Below, piece after piece: positions 44,249 through 56,110 of a DNA stretch of 64,000 nt. How positions within the stretch are numbered: position 1 is the first letter of the stretch; each line of letters begins with the position of its first letter. This DNA is from Dentipellis sp. KUC8613 (taxonomy: Eukaryota > Basidiomycota > Agaricomycetes > Russulales > Hericiaceae). A program made the position numbers and the translations under genes. Under the pieces are notes generated by a model. That model did no database searches, was not told where the DNA came from, and worked only from the letters and a program-made list of their open reading frames with translations. The DNA lies in assembly GCA_002286715.1 (NCBI GenBank), contig NSJX01000041.1, positions 26,461-90,460 of the forward strand, in the 5' to 3' direction.

Positions 44249-46498
44249 GAGTCGCTACGATGCGGGGACTGGGTGAAGAGCCAGGATGCCATCTTGCACG
44301 TTTTTATAGCGTGAGCACCCTGGGTTATAATGTGCTTCTCAAGGCATAAACTCACCGTCACCTTGCCGCTCGTGCCATGCTGACTATAGGTTCGAGGGTT
44401 TACTCATCAAGAAGCTCAGAATCACGACATTCCTCCTGGCGAGTATTCCTTCTGTAAACCCCACACCCATTGTGTAGCCGCGAACGTGGGATTGGCGATG
44501 TTTATGTAGCACGATGGCCGTTATATCCGTATGGAAAACTTGGTCTCCCGAAAGACTGTACAGAGTTTGGAGCAGCGACTGACCATGGTAAGACGGAATA
44601 GCCGCTGGTTGCGTGTGCGTACCTCTCAGGACGTCCGAAACTCCTAACGCCGACGACGGATGGATGAGTCATTGATAGCAGCAACATGGGCGCTCGTTTG
44701 ACAATTGCATGACTTGGCAATTGGATGTTGTGAAGAGGCTGGCTTGTCGATGATCAAATTACCCGGCGTACGAAAGTACCACCACAATATTTGGGGAGTG
44801 TCCATGCTTCAAGCTTCAAGGATGATATTCGTGACCATTGTCAGAAGACATCAAACCCGCTCTCAGCGTTCTCAGCGGGCGCCCCACAAGGTTCACTTCT
44901 GACAGATACCACTTTGGGTCGCTCAAGTGCTTCCTCGGTTGCACACCAGACCTTCACGAATTCCGCAAGCACCGTGGACGGAGGTCGAGCCATCATCGCC
45001 CACTGCTCTCAACAACTGTATCATACGTGTAAGTCCTAAGACTCCTACTTGATCATTTCTTACTCGTTGACAGGACAAAATGGCTCACTCAAATTGACGA
45101 ATTGTGGCTTCTTCGAACACTGTCCTTCGTGAGCTGCCATCGTAGACTTCAAGTATCGCATGCCGTGCGTCGATCCCATCGCCCGTCATGATCACAGCGT
45201 CGTAGCATGCACCGTGGTCATGTCCCGGGAGACACTCGAGAATCGACGCCGTGACCACCGTGCGGGTGTCCTATGAACATGCTACGTAAGCCTTTTAACT
45301 GACATGCGAAGGTCCGACGAGGTTGAAACTAAAACTAGCCTTCTGAAGGATTGGCACCATCCGATGATTCAACTCCTCCAATTTGAACTTCTCCAATTTG
45401 ATCGCGGGTGGCTACGTGTGACCGGCATCAGAGGCAAGTGTTGGGGGAGAGGTTTGACGAATCGATGTGAATTGACCAGCCTATATTTGTCGACAATCAA
45501 TAGATTCCAACATTCCAAACTCCCTCGACGGCGTCCATATGACTCATAAATCATGTTCGAAACATTCTGAAAGTGCGTAGAGTCATCTGTACAAAGGCAT
45601 ACGGATTGCAATCAATGAAGCCCATATGACATACCAATTGTCCGACAGCCGACAACTGCATTGCTTTTCGAGCACCTTGAGGATGATCGCAGGACGAAGC
45701 ACGATTAAAGATGAAGACGACGACTGTGTTCGCGTTCGTGCCGATAGAACTCTTCCGCACAAAACGACCTGCAGAGTGCTGTTTATGTGCACGAACGTGT
45801 CCATGAGTTCCTTTCTATTTATGGACGAGCCTGACATGCGTGCTGCCCGGCGCTGACGTAGTTGAATTCCTGCTTGCCTGACAGCCGCATAAGAACGGCG
45901 CGGGCAGCAACAGCTCGCTTTCTTCCCTCCTCCATCCCCGTCTCTTCACGTCCCATTAGCTCAGTGTCGACGCCCCTTCCCTTCGCGTGGGTCGTTTGAG
46001 GATAGCCAGAGCAGCGGGCTAGCGATTCGTGTTCTCTTGCTCTCAGTCTGCAGCTTCGCCGTTTGAAATACTCGGAAATCGCCTTGGCCATCCATCTCTG
46101 GCCGGGATTAATCTGGCAACGTCCTCGCCACTCTGGGGTTTCGCAGTCCAATAGCATTGGCGTGCAAGCGCCCATTACGGGCGCATATACCTGGCTTCTC
46201 TTCTCAGCAGGGCTCTTCATTCATGCTGGCAACGTCCTTGGACTCGGATCCTGGTGGGCACGAACCGGAGCTGGGTTTACCTCGCGTCGTTCTTGGGGAT
46301 ATTGTGGACCATCGCCTGAATGCTCGATGCGGCAACGAGATGGCTGATCGTGACCGCATGCAGGCTTCGCGTGTTCGAGCTGGCTGACAGTGCGTATATG
46401 CATCGTAGTTGGCTCTTCGAACGTCATATTCCTCGTACGTCTGAGAAATAACATTAGCCTACATATACCCGCAGACGCTATCAAGACAGCCGGCTTCT
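44249..46498. other. Long gene-free interval
   Basis: 2.25 kb with only short frames in all six phases. No domain, tRNA or repeat recognised. Composition is more AT-rich than the coding parts. It may hold decayed sequence between the GST copy and the permease. Confidence 0.45.
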
Positions 46499-48584
46499 TC
46501 AAAAAGGCTCCCTTCCCATCTTCCGCTCAAAATTCTTCTCCACTAATCTGAATGGCACGTACAGCAGGCCTGCAGTGACGAACCCAGTGTACACACCGAT
46601 GTCGCCAGTCCCGCTATCTGCAATTGGTCCAGTATACCAGACCTGCGACATGCTGGGCACGATAATACCGATGGAACAAGCGAATGCCAGCACTGCGGCG
46701 ATACCGAGCGGAAGCTTGTTTGGTTTATCCCAATCTTCGGTGTTATATGACGAGAAGCGATTGCGCCGGACGATGAAATGCTCAGCAAAAATGATGGCCG
46801 CGAAGGAGGAACTCCAGTAGCCGATGATACCTTGAAATAAATGAGTAAGACTCGGTGTTTTCTAAGTAACAGTGATACTAACTGAGAATGTCGACCAACG
46901 TGTTGTAGAACCGTGTCGCCCCTACGATGGCGACAGGTATCAGACTGCCAAAGAGGGTGAGCAGAGCCAACACATTTGCCCATGACCAGGCGAACTCACA
47001 TGGCGGTGGAGATAATCGCATATACATATCGTGGAATCTTCGCAAACAGTGGCGTAACGGCCATGAAGCTGGTCCCGAACGAATACATGGTTGGCGCGAC
47101 AGCGCTTGGAATAGTCAATGCGATGACCACTGTGAGGAACTTCCCAAATCCGCCAGACATGGCGAGGACGGCTTCTAGCAAACCTCCAACGTCGCTGCCG
47201 TCGCCAAGACCTGCTTGCCATGCTGGCACGGCTGGTGCACCTGCCGCAAAAGCTGCTCCGAGCATATGCCCCGGTAGCTGTAATACGTTGTCATCAGCAA
47301 AGAGACAGCGCTATCAGGTGATCGACCTACGCTAGAACAGAAGAAGCCCAGGTATACATATATGAAGATACGCCAGCTAGACACAAGATGAGTGCATTCG
47401 AATTCATGGATACGACTTAGTCTCACCTCGGCGCGTCGGTATGGTAGACGCCATAATCGGGCGTCATAGTGCACCAGCTCAGTACGCTTGACACAACAAC
47501 GGATGCGTATGAAAGCACCGCGGAGGGCTCTGGCGGCGGCGTAGAGATATTTTCGATGTGCTTTGCGCCAACGCCAAGCATAACGAGAAATGCAATCAAG
47601 TTGGGGAACCACGCGAAGCTCTCGTACCTCGAAGCACGTCAGTAAGGACGAGACGAGACGAAGCGAGATGGCAAACCAGTGCAATACTCTGTATCCACAG
47701 AACGTGACCACCAAGGATATAACTGCGATGATGACAATTCCCGCTGTATCGTTCAGCTTGTCCGACACACTCGCGAGCGTTTGGCCACCGACGATGCAGT
47801 TCAAAATGAGGAAACCTTGGAGTGAGAAGACATTCAAGATACTGGGGATCATAGAACCGTAGAATCTAATTGCATAGATTGTGAGTTCTACGTCTTCCCG
47901 CATGCGAAGACTGATCTCACCCCCAAGAGAAGCGAGATTGAACCATAGCGCGCGTTCCCAGCTTTGGCCCAAAGACAGCGCTGAGACACACGTGAGATGA
48001 ATCTCTACATCAACAGAAATGCATGCTCACAAGTAGGCTGGGACGGCACATAGACTACGAGGTTCAAGTCAGACTGCTGCACTTGTGAAATCAAAGTCCT
48101 ACTCACACAAGGTCGACCATCAAGATGATGATAAGCGAATCCCGCAGGCCAAGACCGAAGAACGCTGGCCCAACAGTCCCCGTGCTGAACCTGTGGATCC
48201 ATTAGGACGCAAAGATCTGTGGGAGTAACAAAGGTGCCTCACGTGAGGACGTTCAAGTTGACGGAGAGCCAAGCCAAGAACATCTGGTATAGACGTTTGT
48301 CCGTCCTGCCTTCGCGCGGGATGGGATCAATGCTAATGACATGGCATCAAGAAAATCGTCCGTCAGATAGTCCACAGTATACGAAGGACCACCACGCACC
48401 CATGGGTCTCGATCCCATACTTCGCCAAGAACGTCGTGAATCTCTGGAACTTGGTCTGCTCCTCACGAGCGCTATCGCCGATTGGAGAGCTTGCTATCGA
48501 TCCCTTGGCTTCATCCTTCTGATCCTCGAGAGTAAAGCCGGCCTCGAGTTCCTTGGGACTCTCCTTCTCCAAGCTAGACGACAT
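46499..48584 (-). CDS. NCS1 family purine/cytosine permease (Fcy2-like)
   Basis: Eleven exons on the minus strand (48400-48584, 48243-48332, 48107-48190, 48031-48054, 47921-47980, 47677-47865, 47427-47627, 47331-47376, 47000-47277, 46883-46944, 46499-46830) give 516 aa, the usual length. Landmarks are GIDPIPREGRTDKRLYQMFLAWLSVNLN at the cytosolic start, FSTGTVGPAFFGLGLRDS (TM1) and YFAVFGPKLGTRAMVQSRFSWGFYG, the NCS1 signature, followed by LNCIVGGQTLASVS. TPDYGVYH and the SFAWFPNLIAFLVML helix come next. Near the end are RFYNTLVDILSIIGYWSSSFAAIIFAEHFIVRR and CSIGIIVPSMSQVWYTGPI. It imports purines, cytosine or related bases with protons across the plasma membrane. The exact substrate cannot be told from sequence. 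A decayed copy lies at 57.5-58.4 kb. Confidence 0.95.
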
Positions 48585-48834
48585 CGTTCGTATCGTGAGC
48601 GCGGCTAGCCCGGAGATGGAGGGACGAGCAGAAGAAGCACTTCGCCGGCGTGCGACCGTCCGTGGGCATCTTGCATCGTGATTGAGTTTCTGGAGATGTG
48701 ATTACTGAGGAAAAGCTGGCGTGTGGGGGCTTGCTCAGCGGGTGCGATAAGTTGCAGAGACCGCAAGGTGCATTTGCCGCGGCTTTCTGGTGAGCGCCCG
48801 ATAAGACGGTCTAGATCTAGGGTTTGATCAGAGG
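48585..48834. other. Promoter region of the permease gene
   Basis: 250 bp upstream of the permease start (minus). No clear TATA box. Confidence 0.35.
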
Positions 48835-49302
48835 CTATTTTTGGCGCAGGCAGTGAACGACTTGTTCTGCGCCTTTCTCAAGCCTCGGGGCCTCAGCGAG
48901 GACTCGGGACTCTGAGACACTGGGACTCACGTTCAATTGACTGAACTTGGTGAGCATATCCATCGCTTCTTTGAGTCTGTTCCTCTGTTGACTGCGCGAA
49001 GATTCAAGGATGATGAAGTAGTCAACTGTCCTAATCATGAGATGTTGGGACGATCTCTAAACTTTCACGGATGCATGCTGTCGGATTGGATTGGTGCGAT
49101 CAGTGCACTGTATAACAATGACATATGGATCACTATTTTCGATGCAGGTACTCTGCCACGAGTGGCCCAATTTGTCAACAGCTCCCGCGATAATGACGGT
49201 GCGCACTTCATCGTACATTTCCGCCCTATCTTCGTCGTAGGACCGAGTTCGGACCAGTTTTATATGTGCTTCTGGTTGGTGCGGATCCCACGATACTGAC
49301 AT
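48835..49302 (-). CDS. Possible 3' part of an uncharacterised gene
   Basis: Two adjoining minus-strand frames look protein-like. One runs WDPHQPEAHIKLVRTRSYDED...GAVDKLGHSWQSTC...IVIQCTDRTNP, and the other runs TVDYFIILESSRSQQRNRLKEAMDMLTKFSQLNVSPSVSES to a stop at 48835. Joining them needs a 32-nt intron (GT ... GATTAG around 49030-49062), which is unusually short, or the gene is a relic. No clear start upstream was found. The opposite strand is also open for 120 codons here, so strand assignment rests on amino-acid composition only. Confidence 0.35.
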
Positions 49303-50571
49303 ATCTTTGGACGAACCATTAGAACGTCCTTACTGTTGCGCACTCCCTCTTTGGCGTCGCTGCGATGAACCGGTTCCTCCAGAAGGGCACACTATCGCGG
49401 CGCAATCACCGTCGACTGACGCTCTCACATTATCGAGCACAAGCAGCAAATCCGATGAAGGAGGTCCGAGCGCTAGTGCAGGTGCCACCCCCCGTTCTCC
49501 AAGCTGGCTCGAGATGTGAGCCCATGGTCACGGCATTCAGACGTTCGGCGCACCAAAGCACAATTTACGATTCACATTGCAGGAATTTCCAGTCTTTGGA
49601 TCCACTGATGAGGCATTGTTCCGGATTGAGACCTCTCGCATCTGTAAAGCAGCCTAATTGCAAATGCGGTGGGCGGCCTTTTCGCCCGAAAGACAGCCTC
49701 CCATTGGACGAGAAAGTGCTGAACTACCGGAAAAGGCAGGTAATGTGCGATCGAAAAGGGCTCAGTATGAGCAGCTCATACCTGCTCATACCTGCTCATA
49801 GCAAAACGAATTTCCTGATGCGCAGTCTCGTATCAGAACTGAGAGCAAGCCACTTACCGTGATGATACACGTAGGAAACCCATCGGGCTTGACAGCGCCC
49901 GCCTTCTTAATATTCAGAAAGTCACAATCAATTTGGCGTTTCTATTACTGACGTGGCTTGGAGACACGCAGCGCCGTGTGTGTCATGGCTTGCGGATGGA
50001 GTCATCCGACGCCGTGAAGTCTGGCCTCGTTGCAACCTGGTGCTTCTTATGAGGATCTCGATCGATCGATAACCGTAAGATAGCTCTCGAAAAATTCGAG
50101 TCCGCGAAAGCTCAGGGAGTGCCGTTCGTGAGTTACGGAGGCCAGGTTTCAATGTACGCTCAGTGGAAGGTAAGCAGGGATTGCAATAGAGTGTGAGCTA
50201 GTTATCTACCATACGACACGTGACTGAAATTGTATATGCTACAGGGGTTGACTATGACAGAACAGAGAGAGGAAAGAATCCAGTGGACGGGAAAATAGAC
50301 GAGTATAGCAGGCGAGTAAAGTAAGAAGTCCAAACGAAACAGAATGATGCAGCTGAAAGAGAGGGAAGCAAGCGTCGAGTTTGGTCATGGAAGACAGAAA
50401 ATAACCAAGAAAAGGATTCGGAGATTCTTTGACGAGACGAACGAATCTATAGAACGGAGAGGGAAAATGATAGAAAATGAAGAGCGTACTCGCCATCCTG
50501 CGATGGCCCGCACGAGCAGTGTTGTCGTTTCGAGACCCACGAGAGACTGGACGATTGGACGTTTCTCCCCT
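49303..50571. other. Gene-poor interval with a short tandem repeat
   Basis: 1.27 kb. A 10-bp unit (GCTCATACCT) is repeated nearly three times at about 49775-49800. A short coding-like stretch LEKFESAKAQGVPFVSYGG (about 50084-50140, plus) ends at a GTAAGC donor-like site but has no partner exon. No gene is called. Confidence 0.45.
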
Positions 50572-51676
50572 TCACATGACAGCGAACTCGGCGCGCCAGG
50601 CGCCTTGCGTAATCTGCACCAAACGCAGGAGAAGAAGGTTGTCAAGCTCGATGCCGCCCTCCCCGACAACCCACTCCTCCGGCTGCGGCTCATTCTTCTG
50701 GTCCTGTTGTTTAGGAACAATGATCAGTTGCTTACATACTACAGGTAATTCTTTAGACGCACTTCGATGAACCTCTGCATGCGCAGTGCGACTCGGTGCG
50801 CTAACGTCCCGCGGGTGGCTGCTACGGATGTCTTGCACTTCTGATTACGTGTGCGCAATGGGCTTCTCCACTCCTTGTACCCTGGCCACTGACAAATAAC
50901 GGGTGCACAGTGAGTCAACAATAAGAGGGAACAAAGATTGAGCGCACATACATTGACGTGAAGCATGATCTGGCAGCCGTGTCGTTCCAGCACCACGTCA
51001 TCTGGCCCTGCTAGACCGGAGAATTTTTTGATACGCATGTCGCTGAGCGGAACTCCTTCGCCAGTTCCGTGGAGATTCCAGAAGGAGATGGAGTTGGCAG
51101 GACCTTTGAGACTGAAGCGGGTCGAGGTCCCGGGAGCAGTGGGCACGGTCTGTGGGACCATGACAGGGTGTATGTTTGGCAATCCATTCATTTGCTCGAT
51201 ATCACCGATGGTGGGCGGAACAGCAAACGTGGGAATATTCGGGCTGTCAATGTTCGGCTCAGGTGCGGAAACTGCGGATGGGGGCATGACAAGGGCAGAG
51301 AAGTCATGTGGTTGGACCAAAGATGCCTGCTCTTCGTACGGTATGTACGTGCTATAAGGGGCATTCTCTGGGGCTGGGAGCATGTGGCATCGGCATTGAC
51401 AGTTCCAGACACATCCATGATAGAATGCTGTCGGCGGGGGATAGTCGGGAGGCGGGTAGTATTGTTGTAGTTCCCTGTCTTGTTCGAGTGGTGCTGTCGA
51501 ATGCTAATGGGAACGTTAGAGTTTGTGTCAGATACAGAACACGGGAAAACATACAGAAATGAACAATGATTCAAATTATCATAACGGGTCGCATATCACC
51601 AACCTTCGATGCGAGCCCGTCCTGTGAAAGGATGATCCAACCCAGGGGGGGTGCAGAATCCGTAAGCTTCTCGCAT
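50572..51676 (-). CDS. WPGY-type Agaricomycete lineage-specific protein, copy 2
   Basis: Four exons on the minus strand (51604-51676, 50952-51493, 50763-50888, 50572-50703) give 290 aa. The blocks match copy 1. A Cys cluster CVWNCQCRCH (versus TCSDDCPCPHH) is followed by a Pro-rich linker. The segment STRFSLKGPANSISFWNLHGTGEGVP...VVLERHGCQIMLHVN is followed by WPGYKEWRSPL...HRVALRMQRFIE, then EEWVVGEGGIELDNLLLLRLVQITQGAWRAEF. The last intron (59 nt, with ACTGAT branch site) and the WPGY intron sit at identical positions and phases in both genes. The first exon (MREAYGFCTPPG) and its GTTGGT donor are less certain. A palindromic TATA element CTATATAG (51796-51803) is about 120 bp upstream. Molecular function unknown. 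Confidence 0.72.
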
Positions 51677-54280
51677 ACCGTCTGGCCGGGATCGAGTGTA
51701 GGAGTGGGGTGTGGAAGTGATGGTGGGGAGGGAAGCACGCACGGGAGAAAAGGACAATGAGGAAGGGATGGGGAAGATTGTCGAGCGGCGACTCGCTATA
51801 TAGTGAGTCAGGCTGTCGAATTGGTCGGAGATGAAAATATTGACTTCCTATATGCCTAGAGCTCTCGGGGGGCTGATGCTTAAGCGCCACGCCACAGGTA
51901 GGACCATCATGAGCCAGAAGTTAAAGACACCGCCCGTGGCCTGCTTTTTGCGATTGCATTCAGCGGGCACCTACCGGCTGCTGCCTCATCGACAAGCAAT
52001 CGCATTCAGCGGGGTGCGAGAAGCCATCGATGATGCGAGTGTTACATATGGAAGTGGCACTGCGCAGGGAGCACCTGTACATCATGTCGGACCTGGTGTA
52101 CATGTTTGGTGGCTGAAAGTCCAAATTTGAATCCGGAACCTCCCATGGAGAAGAATTCCGTGAACAGCCCTCTTTGCAACAAGATTGTTCATGATTGATA
52201 TCGATAGACTGCGGGCCAGCATTTTGGGAAAATTTGATCAACGACGACTCAGCGCGATAACAGACAGGACGAATCTCACTGCGAGGACCGCCGCGGAGCT
52301 CTTCGTGCTAGGTTTCGGATGTCGCATTCCAGATGGTCCATGCAGTACGTCTTCGGTCTTTAGAAACTTCTGTCGGCTATGCACAAGGCCACTCTAGACC
52401 GCTATCCCACTGGCCGGAGAAACAGAGATGACTAGACAGTTGTAGGGCAGTAAACCTACAGCTACATCATTAGTGGACCCAATAGTCAGCAGATGGGGAA
52501 CGAGATGAACGTACGTCTACCGGCCTACATATATAGCAGCCCCCTCCATGGCCTTTCAGATAGCGCTTTGCTTGACACATTCGGCAAGCTCGTAGCCTGC
52601 AGCTGCAGGACGTGTCATACTACACGTCGAGATCTGTGCCTGAGCCCTGAGCATGACAAGGCGCCCTATGGGGCTGTTCGGATTCTCACATGGAAGGTAG
52701 CTGTGCTTCCGCTCATTGGCTTGAGCAACGCATCCATCGGTTTGTGTCTATCCCGGGTTCAATACCACCAACAAGGGACCACAACAACATCGCTTCAGGG
52801 TGCAAGTCTTCTCCGGGGCGCGGCATGCGCCCGAAGCATATAGTAAGCAGAAGATCGACTCCGCGAATGGAAGACGTCGATGATGAAGGGAGCCGGATGC
52901 TGTTGCCCGTTCACCGTACATCCATGCAACTGCGGACCCAAACAAAAGCGTAGAACGTGTGCTCGAGACAAAGGCGCGCGCCACCGCTGCATGGCTCGGA
53001 GTCACCATCATAACCCGACCAATTCAGCAGCGGGCCGCCTCTGCTGCCAGGCACAGACCATTTCGACATACGTGAATGACGTGTCATCCTGACTCGCCGC
53101 CGTGAAAGATGATAGAGAAGGCCACGAGAATGGGAGAAACGCCTGGGGTCAAGCTGGTCATATCAACATGTATGCCGTGAGCGATTGGGGATCAGAGGAA
53201 GGGGCCAACCGCGGCGCTGTCGAGGCTGAATAGTTCGGTGAGTCAGCGTGTGGAGACTATGCACCGGGTACCGGTGTTTGCAGGGACTCGCTTGGACAGA
53301 CTTGGACCAGCGCCGAATAGTCATATGCTCGCGCTAACCGGGAACGCCACCGCGAACTCTAATATCTATTGACTGGAGACCTCAGCGCGGCGTGATGGAC
53401 GTGCCGATGGGGAAATACTCACTAACTCCGCTTCCCACTTAGGTGCTCGCGGAAATGCGGCGGAACGACTCCACACAGAACGCTGTTCCACAACAGCAGG
53501 TCCAGAGTCGTGAAACATCGACGACAAGAACCCGGCAGCGTGTGCCGAATCCCACCATGCGGTCCTTCTTGCAGCATAGGCTTACATCGACCCATCTAAA
53601 CCTATCATGTTCCTATCCACCGTTCCCCGCCTCACTGCGAACAAACGCAGCGCAAACGGACAACCGTCTCTGCGCTGCCTCGAGCAGAACACGCAAGGAC
53701 ACAGGATCTCAAGATGTCTGGGATGGGAGAAGTTGTGGCACAGCTGGAGGGCCGTGTAAAGCCCGGTTCGTCCCGCCGCCAGGGGCACAGTGACCGGGTA
53801 TACCTGTGAGGCTCTGCGTGAGTCCAGGCGATCTTACGGAGCGTTGACCGACTGACCAAGAGCAGTGTCAGTGACCACGTCAGGCGTGTGCGCGCTTTCC
53901 CGGTCTTCAGCACAGGAGTCGGTGGAGCTGTAAAGGCGCGACACGAGGGATCATGGACGGTGTGCTCGTGGATGGTGGAAGGGAAGGGGGCCTGAGTGGC
54001 GGCGGACGGCAATTTGGCGAAGTTCACGAAGGCGGATCGAACTTGAGCCGTGAGTCGAAATCCGAATTAGTACGCATCGAGTTGACATTTGCAGCATTCG
54101 CCTTCTGTAAAATGTCATGGTCGGTCAGTTGTGTATTCTACTCGGCATAGAGCAGCGAACCAATGATCAAGGCGAATTCTGCGCCAAACCTGGATAAGCG
54201 GGCCCAATATCCTGCGTGTAATCAGATACGATATCTCTAACGTATGTAGTCACCTGCCCGCCTATCAGCGTAATTTCACC
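51677..54280. other. Long gene-free interval
   Basis: 2.6 kb, the largest gap in the window. Apart from the promoter of the WPGY gene at its left edge I see only short frames without splice or family support. No terminal repeats were noticed. Confidence 0.45.
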
Positions 54281-54475
54281 CCCGCCACATATGGAGTGAA
54301 CACATACTTTTCACTCGATAACTCTTTGCGCAAGCCATGCTCGCTTGACTCGCGCGGTGCCATGGTTGGGGGTACACTTTTGATAAGCCACACTGTCGCA
54401 TACCCAGATAAAGATGGCGCGAAAGTCAGAAGCATGCAGGAGTACATGCATGGTATGGTGCGGGGGCGCGAGGTA
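54281..54475 (+). pseudogene. Possible SnoaL-like C-terminal remnant
   Basis: The frame GVNTYFSLDNSLRKPC...GAMVGGTLLISHTVAYPDKDGAKVRSMQEYMHG ends in a pattern (beta strand, then D-x-G-x-K-V-x-S-M-x-E-Y-M) like the C-terminus of SnoaL/NTF2-like small proteins found as complete genes at 55124 and 59806. A GTACGT donor-like site follows at about 54473. No matching first exon was found, so it may be a fragment. Confidence 0.3.
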
Positions 54476-55123
54476 CGTCATACTTCTATGATATTCGGCT
54501 TAGAAATGAGGCGCAGATTTTCAACGCGTATTCACAGACCTGTCGAGGTAGACGACACAATTTGGCGGAACGCTGCACCAGTTCAATACTATGCAATGAG
54601 TCGAGACTGGCATGGCGGAGGGCTTTGGCAGAGGTACAGGGGTATCTTCGATGTGCTGGACACAGATGGGCATAACAAAGATGATATAGACTGTGCTGGT
54701 GGTGACAAGGCGGCAGAAAAACGAGGTCGGTAAGTTGTCGTGGAAAGGGCACCATGAACTCTGGATGCACTTCCATTGAATGGGGAAAGGAGGGTCGACT
54801 AGGTAATCCAAGGCACGTCCAAGACCAAGGATGTGGGTTGGGGCATCAGGGGTGACTTTCGTGGTCTGGCACACACAAATTGATCAGCCATGGATTCCAT
54901 TCTCCAGGATGAAGCGCCGTACCTGCAACCAAAGTTCATGGACGCAAAAGAAGAGCTGGAGCTCCCGTCATGGAAGCGAGCACGACGAGCACGACACCAT
55001 AGACCATCGTCTCGCACACATTCAGGTACACACTCCACGGCGTATAAAGTCTCCCAACCGACCCATTCACACGCCGACGCAAATCGCCTTCGCACCGTCA
55101 ACGCAGATCTTGTCCAACGTACG
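54476..55123. promoter_or_regulatory. Upstream region of the first SnoaL-like gene
   Basis: Contains TATAAA at 55043-55048, 81 bp before the start codon at 55124. Otherwise no gene. Long antisense frames here overlap the gene and are shadows. Confidence 0.45.
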
Positions 55124-55638
55124 ATGAACACAGACCTCCTCCCTCCCGACGACCCCTCCCTCCAGCGCCAAGTTGCGCTCGCCTGGCTCCAAGCGTTAGA
55201 TACGCAGGACGCCGATCGCGCAGAGGCGTTGCTAGGGCCACGCTTCGAGCACGCTACGCTGTCGCACGCCGAGACAAAGACTGCGGGGAAGGGCGAATAT
55301 ATGGGTCGCGTGCGGGGACATGTGGATGGGACTGTGCATCGCGAGGTAAGCCATGCTAGGGTAGCGATAGGATTGCATCTAAGACATAGATTCCAGACAC
55401 GCATCCAAGACTTGTGCGAAGGCATTGATAAGGAGAAGGTGTGGGTCCATGTGAGTCCCGTCAATCATTAGGGAATAGAACAATGATGGTGATGCCGAGA
55501 CAGACGATCAGTGACGCGACGACGAGCGGCGGAAAGGAAACGCGTGAGGCCGTGTGGATGTTTCGGGTTGAAATGAACGACACAGGGGAGGCCAAGATCG
55601 CAAGTATCAAAGAGTTTCTACTACAAGGAAAAGCGTGA
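55124..55638 (+). CDS. SnoaL/NTF2-like small protein, copy A
   Basis: Three exons (55124-55345, 55397-55450, 55504-55638) give 136 aa. Helical start: SLQRQVALAWLQALDTQDADRAEALLGPRFEHATL, then GKGEYMGRVRGHVDG. The 54-nt second exon TRIQDLCEGIDKEKVWVH is followed by a beta sheet and C-terminal helix EAVWMFRVEMNDTGEAKIASIKEFLL. Length and pattern fit the SnoaL-like cone fold used by small polyketide cyclases, isomerases and many proteins of unknown role. No catalytic Asp/His pair can be assigned with confidence. It shares its exon layout with copy B at 59806. Confidence 0.72.
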
Positions 55639-55859
55639 TTATAGGTCTGAATTTTTGGCGGGGAGTGTATCAGTATGATAACGACGCTGTGGTTTTGCAA
55701 ATGGTCACCTACCAAGTTGGAATGAACACTACGAGATGTGATATGCCTGCATTGATTCTATTCTATGTGCATGGAAGGCTGCGGGCGCCGATATGTGTCG
55801 CGAATTGTGTCGTCCATATAGTAAAGTAACCAAGTCTGTCGGACACACAGATACTATAC
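55639..55859. other. Intergenic
   Basis: Short AT-rich spacer after the SnoaL-like gene. Nothing recognised. Confidence 0.3.
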
Positions 55860-56110
55860 GTGAGCATACACGGTTACTCGGGCCTGTGCAGGAGACCACG
55901 CACCATGCAAGGTCGCATCCGCAGGTTGCAGCGTCCGCATACCGCGCATCGCCGCATCAAAACCACAACGACGAAACTGCTCCTCGGGGCGCTCCAAGAA
56001 CTGCCGTATGCTTTCCGTCGTGCGGAAGGCACTCGTAAAGGGCAACGTGATTGTGTCGCCAAAGTGTCGCGTCTGGATCTGCGAGCGATCCTCAGCGTAT
56101 ACCGAAGCTT
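55860..56110 (-). CDS. Possible exon of an unidentified small protein
   Basis: On the minus strand a frame reads YAEDRSQIQTRHFGDTITLP, then FTSAFRTTESIRQFLERPEEQF and RRCGFDAAMRGMRTLQPADA. The amphipathic spacing and lack of low complexity look coding, perhaps another member of the cone-fold (NTF2-like) group. A good start codon and flanking exons were not found, so this may be a remnant. Confidence 0.3.

Noticed and set aside
44838..45032. GAPQGS in a plus-strand frame, resembling a reverse-transcriptase motif
   Set aside because: Only six residues match. There is no YxDD box or other RT block in any frame nearby.
49964..50169. Short coding-like stretch LEKFESAKAQGVPFVSYGG ending at a GTAAGC site
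   Set aside because: No start codon in frame and no partner exon, so not enough to call a gene. It might be a relic.
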